The notes beneath the pieces are model-generated. The model saw only the letters and a program-made list of their open reading frames with translations. It ran no database searches and had not been told where the DNA came from. Both the position numbers and the translations under genes were made by a program. DNA of 64,000 bases, from NCBI GenBank assembly GCA_019633425.1, contig WSUB01000005.1, positions 434,001 through 498,000 of the forward strand. Direction: 5' to 3'. The stretch's first letter is position 1. Every line of letters starts with the position of its first letter. This document shows positions 11,487-24,133 of this stretch, in pieces. The DNA comes from Tulasnella sp. 424 (Eukaryota; Basidiomycota; Agaricomycetes; Cantharellales; Tulasnellaceae).

Positions 11487-12808
11487 ATGGCTACCGGTCG
11501 ACTATACTCGATACATGGGAAGGGCCTCAAGCTCAATACCGCTTCGGATATCCAGCCATACCTGGATCAGATGAAAGCAGTAGAGGGTTTAGAGGAGATA
11601 CGATTTGGAGGGAATACACTTGGCATCGAAGCGTGCGTTGCGCTTGGAGAGGCTCTGAAAGGCAACAAAACACTAAAGGTAGGCTCATTCTTGCCAGCTC
11701 TGCATGCTTGGCTTGATTGATTGACCTTCGCCCTTGAAAGATCGCCGACCTGTCGGACATCTTTACCGGCCGTCTAATCTCGGAAATTCCCCAAGCACTA
11801 TCAGCCATTTGCGATGCCCTCATCACAGTACCATCTCTCGTCGAGCTCAACTTATCGGACAACGCGTTCGGAGGCCGTTCAGCCGACCCCATCGTCCCAT
11901 TCTTGACTCAGCACCGAACCTTCAGCGTGCTGAAGCTCAACAACAATGGATTGGGAGTAACTGGTGGCTTAATCATATCCAAGGCGCTTCTCGCCTCGGC
12001 TGAAGCCTTGAAAGCAGCCGGCCAGAAGAGCGCGCTACGGACCGTGATCTGTGGGCGAAACCGTCTTGAAAACGGGTCAGCGCCACATTGGGCAGAGGCG
12101 TTCAAGGCTCATGGCGGGCTCGTGGAGATCCGAATGTTCCAAAATGGTATCCGGATGGAGGGAGTGGAGGCTCTTGCCCAGGGACTGAGTGCATGCCCAA
12201 ACTTGGAGGTGTTCGACCTTCAGGACAACACGTTCACGGAACGAGGTTCACGGGCTGTCGCTCAAGCATTACCGTCCTGGCCGAAGCTTCGCGAGCTCAA
12301 CTTGAGCGATTGCTTGCTTAAACCCAAAGGTGGTCTGGCACTGGGTACGGTCTTTGCCCGTGGCGTCAATCCCAAGCTCGAAGCCCTCAGACTCACTTAC
12401 GGCGAGTTTGACCATCGCACCATCAACCTCATCGCCAAAGCCATCACCGATCATTGGTCTAACTTGACGACGCTGGAACTCAACGGGAACATCGGCGACC
12501 CGGAAGACGAGTGCATTCAGAACGTGAAAGATGCGCTCGCTGGGCATGGTCACGAGGACGCTCTGGATGAGTTGGACGATATGATGGATCCTGCAGAATT
12601 TGAGGAAGAGGAGGAAGAGGATCATCCTGCGGTTGAGGAGGCTGAGGAGTTGGATAAAGCAGAAGCAGCGGAGGACGATGACGAAGCAGCGGTACCAGCC
12701 GCAAAGTCCGCACCATCCACTATTGCACAACGAGTGGATAAAGCCGCAGACGACCTCGCAGACCTCCTGGGCAAGGTTTCGCTCGGGGAAACGCCCGCTC
12801 AGTCTTGA
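11487..12808 (+). CDS. RNA1: Ran GTPase-activating protein 1 (Rna1)
   Basis: Cytoplasmic activator of GTP hydrolysis by Ran, which sets the Ran gradient for nuclear transport. Two exons with an intron at about 11679-11741. The start MATGRLYSIHGKGLKLNT, the segment IRFGGNTLGIEACVALGEAL, and a series of leucine-rich repeats (LVELNLSDNAFGG, SVLKLNNNGLGVTGG, LEVFDLQDNTFTERG, LRELNLSDCLLKPKGG, LTTLELNGNIGD) match the family. They are followed by an acidic tail (residues about 340-390, runs of Glu and Asp) as in fungal Rna1, and a short C-terminal helix DLADLLGKVSL. Length about 410 residues is normal and the frame is intact. It follows SerRS by about 200 bp on the same strand. Confidence 0.95.
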
Positions 12809-13442
12809 AATGTTGGGACGCTACTACGATGTTGACATTGTCATTTTGTTCGCTGTTTTAGTTAATGCCTATAACGAGGGCCTAATACCACGGGAGTGTT
12901 GAGACTGATCGTCGGAGGTGGATGTGTTTGTAGCTGGTATGATAATAATAACCACCAAGTCATCGACCACAACCTTGAGAATGTCACGAAAAGCAGTCTT
13001 AATAACGCAAATGACTAGATATATATTTACACAGAACTAGGATGGATAACAATGTCCGAACATATGAACTAACCAGGTAAGTAGGTAGACAGAGGGACGG
13101 AAACGAAACGAGCGTGAACAATGGCACATGCGAAAGCCGTAAACATCATGACGAAAAAATGAATGAAAAGGAGATCCGACAGCAGGGAACGAAAGCTAAA
13201 TATGACTGAGTGGGGTGTGGTGTGTAAGTGATACATGCAAAAAAGGGTATATGAGATCTAGTTTGGACGAACTCGCCGATTATTATGATTTGGAAACTGT
13301 GAAGGAATGTGAAAAGGGCTCGAGAAGCGGTATTCTAGGAGGCCGAGATGCGCGAAATGAGAATTAAGGAGGGGATGTGCCGTAAGGGGCGAGGCAAAGG
13401 ACTTTGGGAAACTGATGGAGATGCGAGGACATCCTCTCCTCC
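12809..13442. other. Convergent 3' intergenic region
   Basis: RanGAP and the F-box gene converge here, so the interval should hold two terminators and 3' UTRs. AT-rich stretches (GATAATAATAACC near 12939 and ATATATATTTAC near 13018) could serve as polyadenylation signals. No gene is seen. Confidence 0.5.
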
Positions 13443-16208
13443 TCACTCGCTTGGCGTTGACGACGAGCTTTCCTCCGTTCCCGAAGGCCTCTTCGACAGC
13501 ACGAACACCCCCTCATAACCCTCCACCGTAACATCATTCCACGTATCTCTCCACCTGCCAACCCAATTCCCGTTCGCAGTCATGTAGCCCCTGTACAGCC
13601 ACTGAGTCCGCGCGGGAGTTCGTTGTTGCTCGGGATTGGAGGAGGCGGTTGGAGGAGGGTTGGCGTGCAAAGGTGTTGCAAGGAGGGTGATTAGACCGTC
13701 CCAGCGCCGGATGGTGCCGATGACCTTTGAGCCGGGTTCCTATAGATAGCAAAGTTGAATTAATTGGAAACACGAGGACGAGGAGGAAAACGCACCATCA
13801 TTGTCTGCCTTCCTGGCGGCACAAACATCGGCTGGATGCTCTCCCCTTCAATAATCACATCCACATCATCACTGCCGTTCAAATCATCCTCCTTCGGCTC
13901 CGTTTCATCCCAAACTCCTTCATCATCATCTTCTTCACCGCCGTCGCCTTTCCTCGCAGGAACCTCGTAATAAAAGACTCCTTCACTCGCAGCCCCACTC
14001 CTTGCCCCCTCGAGGTGATTGAACACCTCCAATCCACCGTTGCGTAGCTTGGTTACGGACAAGCCTCGAGGTATGAATGCGCTGAGGGGTTGACCGGCAG
14101 GGCGAACGGGAGGGCGGAGATGAGAGGGAGATTTGTAGATTGGTTTATGACTGGAAGAGGTAGATGAAGACGATGAGGACGCCTGATACTGGGCTTCGTA
14201 CGCCGCGCGATGTTTTCCTTTCAGGATAGAGGGATGGTGATACTCCCTCAACCGCCAACCTTGGGGATCCTGTGTCAACACCGTCGACTCGAGGGCTTGT
14301 AATCCCGGAACGCCTTGGGCGACGTTTTGATGCGCGTCAAGGCCGTAGATCTACAGGTACGGGTTATTAGTCTTGCAGCAAGGGAGGGTTGGCGGGATGG
14401 AAAAATCACGTACCACAAAGCGTCCTCCCCACTCTCCAGCAAACGTTCCGGGCACATATCGGTATCTCTTCATTCCCTTAACGTCATCTTCCTCCGGCAA
14501 AGGCCCAGCAAACGACGCAGCCGCAGCCGCAGGGGGTCTACCAGGTGCCAGCCTCCTTCCAAGCCCAGATCCACTCGGACCCCCTTCCTTCTTCTCATCC
14601 ACAGCCATCCTATCCGCTACCGTCAACGCGTTGTTGCTGCTGCTCCCTTGCACCGCCTGCTGCTGTTGACCTCCTTTCCAAATCGCCCTCGTCTTCAACG
14701 TCCTACAAACCTCTCCCAACCTCCTCACATCCTCGTCCCACGCGTCGCTCGATTCACCCCAGACGTATTGGGTCCGCGCGTACCTCGGTGTGAAGCTCGC
14801 GTCGGGCCCTCGTTCGTCTCTGAACTGTTTCAGGATTTCCAGGTCTTCAGGTCGAGCCGAGTCTTCACCAAGACGGAAGCGTTGCATTCGGGAGAAGAAG
14901 AGGAGGGAAGCGGAGTGGTTGATTAAGGGTGGGGTGAGAGGTAATGGGTGACCGAGGTAGGAAGGGAGGACGATGGTAGGGGGGAGGAAGTTGGGACGGA
15001 AGAATGTGGGTGTGGCGGGTTGGGCGACGGCGGGAGGTTGAGGTACCGGAGGGGGTTGAGGACGGCGACTGTTGCGAGGGATCGGAGGACCAGGAGGACG
15101 AGCGACGGGTGTTGGGGTTGAGGTAGATGTTGCCGGTGCAGGGGGTGCAGGAAGGGCGGGAGGGGTGTATGTGTTCGGTGGCGGGACATGTGAGAGTTGC
15201 CAGGGGGCGAAGAATGACGGGTACGCCCATGAGGCGAAAGTAAATGGACGAAGCATGCGGTTGACTTTGCTTAGCTATCAAAGGCACAGTATCGAATTTC
15301 AATTGTCAGATAAAACAAAGAAAGCCGAGGGGGCGTAGGGCACAACTCACGACACCGACTGGCTCGTTTACCACGTCGTCGAATTTGGTGGTCATCCAGT
15401 AAAGCCACATGCCCAGTGCACGGATTTCCGAGACGACTGGCAATTGGCCGCTTCGTTGGGCGTTTGCCGAGATAGCGTAGATGTCATGCTGGATGAAGGA
15501 GCGGGTCCCTAGAAAAAAAATCGGCAGGGGCGCGATGCGGTTAAGCCTCCGTCGCTCGGGGGTAACCACTATCGTGGACGAGACAAAAAAAAAGAGGCTT
15601 ACACTCCACAACACTAGCCCACGAGAGCTGGATCATGTTAAGGCCGTCGTTCTCTGTGAGCATGAGGAACGCGAGCCAGGCATCTTGAAGCTTGTCCTTT
15701 TCGGAGTAGATACCAGGAAAGCCTGGATAACCCCAAACAGGCTGTCGGCCTCTGGGTTACCCCGAACCGGTGGAGAGAGAGAGCGATAGGTATCAGCGAT
15801 ACCGAAACCCCCACGTCGACCCTTTTCAACGCTTGCATGCTAAACGGACCTTGAGTATTGTTTGATCCTCTTCAGGCATATCCATCTCCTCTTGAGTTCT
15901 GCGGCGCGACAGGGCGCGGTGAGTCTGCTCTTGTGGAACCGCCTCTTGAGCGCCGCGGTGTCGAATTGGGCGTCGAATATCTCTCCGTAAAAACTGGGGT
16001 TGTAGTCGAACGAGAGCCTGTTGTTGATTTGCTTTGAGGTTAAGAGCAAGTTTCTAATCGCGCTAGGAGGACCTGCTGCTGCTGCTGCTGGTGGGGACGA
16101 TGAAATTACGGTTTGGACTGCGACTTGCTGGAAGACTTCGATTGGTAAATCTGACAGAGATTTTGGTGGTCGCGCGAGGCGGTCTGACGCCTCTGGCACA
16201 GAGGCCAT
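13443..16208 (-). CDS. Large F-box protein, putative SCF substrate adaptor
   Basis: Likely a ubiquitin-ligase adaptor. The ATG at 16208 starts MASVPEASDRLARPPKSLSD, then an F-box-like segment (LPIEVFQQVAVQTV; SAIRNLLLTSKQINNRLSFD). Following exons carry LTENDGLNMIQLSWASVV, HDIYAISANAQRSGQLPVV, EIRALGMWLYWMTTKFDDVV and LRPFTFASWAYPSFFAPWQL, a set I associate with a broadly conserved basidiomycete F-box family. The middle holds a Pro-rich linker and the module RYVPGTFAGEWGGRFVV / IYGLDAHQNVAQG. The C-terminal half carries HPSILKGKHRAAYEA, FIPRGLSVTKLRNGG, and near the end WLYRGYMTANGNWVGRWRDT. It has at least five introns; exact junctions around 15260-15320 and 15610-15840 were not all fixed. 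The substrate is unknown. Confidence 0.8.
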
Positions 16209-17456
16209 CGGGGACGGAGGGGAAAGAGAGGAAGAGGAAGAAGAAGGTTGGTTTGGATTACGACGTCTTGTGGGTATTTACACGGACGGGGGTGGTGGCC
16301 GGGCCAGTGAGACATTGGGAAGGGAAGGGGAGAGGGAGAGTCTCACCGGAAAATTGGTAAATGTATATTATCAGGCTTGGGCTCCGGCTCGGCTTCTTAT
16401 CCCTCGACACCACCACCTTGCTCACCAAACTTTCAACATGTACAGCTCTTTTTATTGGGCACAGAAGACAGCAATTTTCATTTTAACAAGCTGCGTCGTG
16501 CAGGGGGGAAGTTGGGACGTCTTAGAGAACGTTACGATCATCGTTGCCGGCGGTGGGGGTGCCGCGTGCCGACTTAGCCAAGATCGGCAACGGGCGATCC
16601 TGGCAATTTCGCTCAAATTTTCTCTCCGGAGTTCGTCTTCGCCACCGATGAATGTTGATCGCCCGTGGGGGCGACGTCGAACAGAGACAAGACTCTTGCT
16701 TTGGCTACTCGGCATGAATGGGGCGTCGGGTAATTTGTCGACCAAAGAACCTCCACTTTCCTAATCGAGCCATGTTGGGTGCCGAAGCCAAGGGCAGACA
16801 TCGGCAGCACAGCAAATCGCCGGACGACAAATTCCTTTATTTTTATCTTGGTTTTTTTAAACAGAGCCTATCGTAGTAAGTGGAGTCGTTACACACAAGC
16901 ACGCACTGCCTCCTTTTCCCTTTGAGAAAGGCGTCATTTTATGGTTGGTGGATCGCACTCTTAAGCGAAAGGGGGAGTTACCGCCGACGCCAACAACGTT
17001 CACGATTGTTCCACATGCTCCCCATCGCCTTCTCCAAGACCGAGCTGTCCGCGGGCACTTGGCCCAGCGCCAAGGTATAGATAGGCGTCTTACCTTGCTT
17101 TGTTAGGGGAATAGAGAAGAGCGGAATCCCCTTCTAGGTTGAGCACAAATGATAGGCCAAAGTTTCTTCTCGGTGCTTTGCTTCTACCGAATGTCTAGGC
17201 TTGCGATGCGGCAAACTGTGAACGCTCCAAGGGCAACTATGTAATGCAATGTTTATATATGGGCGCTTAAAGTTCACCGCCAAGGAACGTAAGCATGTCG
17301 ATCTCCAACCGTGAGATCGGTGCCTGCCAGTTTACACTGCAACAACACCAACATAAAGAATTTCTCCGCTTTCTAAATCCCGTCCTCTCCTTTCAACACT
17401 CACACACACACCACCAAAATTCAATACCCCTTTCAAGAAACCCAAAAGAAGAAAAT
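16209..17456. other. Divergent promoter region, F-box gene / PLC-like gene
   Basis: No gene is supportable; the open frames on the plus strand read antisense to, or through the promoter of, the F-box gene. TTATATATGGGCGC near 17250-17264 is a TATA-like element about 200 bp before the PLC-like ATG, and the final 100 bp is rich in CA and CT, as in fungal leaders. Confidence 0.5.
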
Positions 17457-19075
17457 ATGAGATGCAGGTCATTGCTAGCAACTTCAGTCTTGTACGCTGC
17501 CGCAGCGTCAGCAGCCACCGTTTGTAACGGTGACGCTTCGGTACGCCACGCTTCTCACCTCGTACGACGGGGACAATAGGACCTCATCTCACTGCACCTC
17601 CTCCTCCGCTTCGTAGCTCTGCACCAAAAAGTTCTCAGACGTCTCAGTCGTAGGAGCACACAACAGCTATACCGCAAGTAATACCAACTTGGCTGCGAAT
17701 CAAGACTATGGAGGTACGCCAATTCCTTGCCGGCCGCCGTCGCCCGCCGCGTTACAAAGGAGACCAAGGCTAAACTTGGATTTATAACAACCCGCAGTGA
17801 CGCAGCAACTGACGGATGGAGTTCGGCTGCTTCAGAATCAAGTACATCTCCAGAATGGAGCGCTGAGGTTGTGTCATACCAGCTGTCTCTTGTACGATGG
17901 GGGACTCTTGACGGACTACCTAACCAAAGGTGCGTCACGCGTCGTTCCGTGTCTTGCTGTGCAACGCTTTCCGCAGTCAGCGCTTACACCTATTCTTACA
18001 TCTCCCTCAACCCCCCTTTCTTTTCACGGCATTGCATTGCATTATTATCTCCCGGCCGGACTCGCTTCAAATTTCAACAACGCTTCGGCAATTTCGTTCG
18101 TTCAGTCAAGACATGGATGGCCGCGAACCCAAACGAAGTCGTTACCATCCTGCTCGTCAACATTGACAACCAACCTGCTACTTCCTTCGCTACGGCCTAT
18201 ACGACTGCTGGATTGGACAAGCTCTCGTACTCCCCGCCGCAAGCGACGATGGCCAACGACGGATGGCCGACGTACGGACAGTTGATCGACGCGGGAACGC
18301 CGTTGGTGACCTTTATGGATAACACGGCTGATTTCGCTAATGTACCTTACATCATCGATGGTGAGTTACCCTCTCGAGCTTCTGTTGTGGGATTCTCGGA
18401 CCGCCGGCCGATCGACGCACCTTGGGCTGGCCTGTCTGTCCTCGGACCTGGACCCTCGTCCCGGCTTTCGTTGCTCCACCACCTCCCACTCCCGAGTCCT
18501 CCCCGCCCACGTTGTTAATACTCTAATATACTAACAACGACCTTCTTTCTCGTCTCGGTTCCTTAAAAGAATTCTCCAACATGTGGGAGAGCCACTTCGA
18601 CATCCAAGATCCCGCCGGCTTCAACTGCACCATCGACCGATTCACGGGGAAAACCGACGGCCAAATGTACCTTATCAACCACTACCTTTACACCACGTCC
18701 AACTTGTTCGGGGGCAGCACGCCCGTTCCGGATAAAGCTCAGCTTAACGTGACCAACGCGGCTTCGGGTACGGGTTCGTTGGGCGAGGAAGCCACGGTGA
18801 CCTGCCCACCTTTGCACAGTCGCGGCCCCACGTTCCTTTTGGTCGACTTTTACGAGTACGGTACTGGGAGCGTGTTTGAGGTTGCTGCCAAGTTGAACGG
18901 CATCCAGTATGTTGCCGGGTCGATCGCCCCTGTGAACGGGACGGACGGCACAACCGGTTCGTCTTCGTCAAGTTCGAGCTCGACGAAGAACGGTGCGGAG
19001 AGGATGACGACCGTAGGGTCGGCTTGGTTGGCTGGTGCTGCCGTGGTTCTGTCTGCGTTGGTCGCGTCGGTGTGA
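17457..19075 (+). CDS. Secreted PLC-like phosphodiesterase, probably GPI-anchored
   Basis: A TIM-barrel phosphodiesterase of the PI-PLC X-domain type. The ATG at 17457 gives a signal peptide ([19 protein letters not shown]) followed by ATVCNGDAS. After an intron (about 17540-17617) comes [19 protein letters not shown], whose His is the expected first catalytic residue. Later exons give [20 protein letters not shown] (with the second His), [18 protein letters not shown] and [10 protein letters not shown]. Phase-matched introns lie near 17714-17798, 17930-18105 and 18362-18568. The C-terminus has a Ser-rich linker (about 18955-18985) and a hydrophobic tail ([16 protein letters not shown]), fitting GPI attachment. 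The C-terminal calcium-binding parts of full PLCs are absent, as in bacterial-type enzymes. The true substrate is not known. Confidence 0.87.
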
Positions 19076-20057
19076 TTTGGGAGGTTGATTTTCACACCGC
19101 TGGACGGGTTTTTTACAACGTCCCTCCCCCTCATACCTAACCGCCCGACCTATTCACTCTCATTTTTTCCCATTCTTTTTAATTACATCTCGTACGGAAT
19201 CATTTAGTCTTTTTTTACTCCCTGACGATGATGGACTGGATGCATTGGGGCTACTTGCTGAATTTCATCTTCTCTTTTTTTTCCCTCCTTCATGATGTAT
19301 CTACAAGCTTCACTTCTTACCATGTCGCTCGCTCTCGCATCATTTTTTCCTTTCCTTCTTAAACCAAATGAAGAGACTTTTCGTTGATTAGAGAGTGATC
19401 TATATCTGCGTATTGGGGGGCGGGCCGGCGTTGACCTGGGGTTGTGTGGGGGGCGGGTGGTTTCCTGTTTGCGCCTTTCCGTCGCGGACCGTAATGGATG
19501 CCCTTGTACGGTAGGGCCCGACGTTGTCTCTGTCGTCGGTTGAGGTGTCGAAGCAAGTTGCGACAGTCTCCAATACGGCCCAAGTAAGCCCCGGAGATAA
19601 ATTCCTATTCTGTCCTTGAGCCCGTGATAAGATAACGTTTTTATTTTTATTTTTTCCTATTTTTACCAACATTGCAATCCCAACCGCCCATCCCAAGTCA
19701 AAACCGCCTCCACCTTGAACGACGGAATATCTTTCCCCGCCCCTCGGGATAAAACACGACAATCCGCGGACCGAGAACATGTACGAGGGAAAGTTGTGGC
19801 CTTTAACGGAGATCGATTGAGTAGCGATTGCTTTGATTCACTGCTCGGGGGTCCGCGGGATCCGACTTTGATTCGCGTCATCGTCTTCCTCCCTCCCACC
19901 TAAGTCGTCGATCCGGTTCGGACCTCATCCGGTGCATAGACGTCTCCTCTGTATATAGACCTATCCTCCTCCTTGACAGCTTGTACAACCCTTGACTCGG
20001 TTACAAATCCCTATCTTTCATCTCGTACCGCCTTTTCCCCCCTCTCATCAAACCAAA
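19076..20057. promoter_or_regulatory. Intergenic region with PGI promoter elements
   Basis: The first part is T-rich 3' UTR of the PLC-like gene. Near the right end TGTATATAGACC (about 19950-19961) is a TATA-like element some 100 bp before the PGI start, followed by the pyrimidine-rich leader CCTTTTCCCCCCTCTC just before the ATG, typical of highly expressed fungal genes. No coding sequence is recognised. Confidence 0.5.
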
Positions 20058-22081
<2,024 letters not shown>

Positions 22082-22436
22082 AGTGACTTCTCTCCTCGTC
22101 GTTCCTTGCACCTTTCTCCCACAGCTCTTTCGTGTTTGGCTTGAAGTATCGTTATATTGGAAAAATGATGTGAAAAATTCAATTAGATCGATTTGGTTGC
22201 TGATACCGAATGTCCAAATGCAGCTACGGGTGAGCTAGCGTCGCCAAGACGAGCAGCGGTCGGAGTTAAGGCGAATCTCGCATGTAAACTTGGTATTGGA
22301 TACAGGAGAAATATTAAATACAACAGGGATAAGCTATAAGGTGCATGGATCGGAGCCGGGGTAGAGTTAACGTTTCCAAGGAAGTACGTCTCCTTTTAAA
22401 TTTAGTATCTCCCTTCATTCCAAACGAGAGGGTAAA

Positions 22437-24133
22437 TCACAAGTCTAGAAACAGAGCATTGTCGTTACCTGTGAATAGGCTGAGTGAAGGTTGGGGAGCA
22501 GGCGTGGATGGGACGAAAGGCGTCGGGACCGTGAAGAAGGGGTCGATGGGGAACGAGACGTCTGGAAGCGGAGTCGAGCTAGCGCGTCTGGTCAGGAAGC
22601 TGGATGGTGGTCCAAGGAACCTCACCTCTGGGGCACCAGTCCCCAGCATCGAGAGGGCAACGCTACTCCCCCTCCTCTCATCCAAACCTTTTTCAGCCTC
22701 CTTCCGGGCCCTCGCATTCCTACCCCTCCGACTCTTCCCACCTCCATCGTACCCCCGCTCTTCCATCTCCATATGAAGATCCTTACAGTCAGTATCCTGC
22801 TTCCAATGCCTTTGTCGAGCGTCGGAGCGCTTGAACCCTCTGTTGCACGCGAGGCAGGTGAAAGGGAGGATGCCGGTGTGGATGTTGGTGTGTCGACGGA
22901 GGTCGTGCGGCCTGGCGAACATGAGGGTGCATCCTTCGTGCGGGCATTTGAGCGTTTTGGGTGGAGATGCGCGGAGGGTCGAGGTCGGGGTCGGGATCGG
23001 GGCCTACGGAGAGGGAAGTGAAGGCATTTTAGTACGCAGTGCAGTGCGGGGACGGATATAATTGGACTCGGCTCGAACCTCCTTTGTTGGCGAGCTAGCG
23101 GGGGACTGAACACCACTCGTACCGCCTAAAGATGTTCTCACCCACATTCGCGAAGGAGGGTAAGGAGAGTAGAGCGTCTTGGCTGGAGACGGTTCATACG
23201 CCGTAGCTGTCGGGGACGTTTCGATGGATAGCGGACTTGCGATTCCTCTTACGGACCGGGACGACGCCCCACGTTGTTGAGGAGTGACGGAGAACGGGAC
23301 CTGGGGTGTGGCTGGTCGTCCACCCTTGATTGGGGACACAGGGCGAGACACAGGGGTCGGCTTCTTAATGGTGAGCGGGGAGGTGAGCAGAGCACTGTTC
23401 CAATCGATATTGGTTTTAGTTCCGTCATCGCTGACAGAGAATAGGGTTTGATTCAAGCTGGGCCCGAGGGGGAACGAGGGAGCAACGTTGAGGGCCGGAC
23501 GGTGAGGAGCAGGAGGAGGGAACAAAGGACCGCCACCATCGAGGGGAGTCGAGACCAGATTAGGAGTCGTAAAAGGTTGGGCTAGCGTCGGAGCTGGAGA
23601 TGCTGCGTAGGGACTTCCGATAGCTGTCGGAGAGTGAAATGTCCGGTTCTCAGAAGGGGTGCCAATCAAAGAAAGTAGTTCCGCGTAGTCGTCGTTGAAT
23701 CCGCCGATGGCCTGAGAAGTGTCGATGGATCGCGGACCAAAATTCTGGTCGAGGAACGTGAGTCCAGGACTAGCCACGCTGGATGAAGCGTGGGATGGCT
23801 CGGGGAGCAAGTCCGAAACGACTTGAGGGGATCCTTGGGCTGAAAGGGCTGGACGGCGGACCCGTTGAAGGTGAAGCTGCGCAGGTCCAGCGAGCGCGGC
23901 AAGTTTAGGGTATTCGGCTTGGAGAGGCTTAGAAAACGCGAGAGGAGGAACGCTACTCGGCCTGTTTGGAGTCGTAAGGTGGCCTTGGGGTCGTAAAGTC
24001 GGAGTGAGATGAAGGGGATGGCGTGTAGGAGTACAGATGATGCGAGGATCCCTAGAAAACAAAGAAAGCCGAGAGAAGGCTCGTCGTTAGTGCATATTCG
24101 ACGAGGAAGAGGGTCCCGAAGCGCGACTTACAT
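22437..24133 (-). CDS. C2H2 zinc-finger transcription factor
   Basis: Three exons: 24133-24132, 24051-23079 and 23003-22437. The start codon is split: AT at 24133-24132, a perfect GTAAGT donor, then G at 24051, giving MDPRIICTPTRHP. No other in-frame ATG is available, since TAG closes the frame just upstream. A long low-complexity N-terminal region (Pro/Ser-rich, with FNDDYAELLSLIGTPSE) precedes two C2H2 fingers in the last exon: CPHEGCTLMFARPHDLRRH (C-x4-C-x12-H) and FTCLACNRGFKRSDARQRHW, the latter a slightly atypical second finger. A basic stretch (GGGKSRRGRNARARKEAEKG) follows. Intron 2 (23004-23078) has a TACTAAA branch site. Target genes are unknown. Confidence 0.82.
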
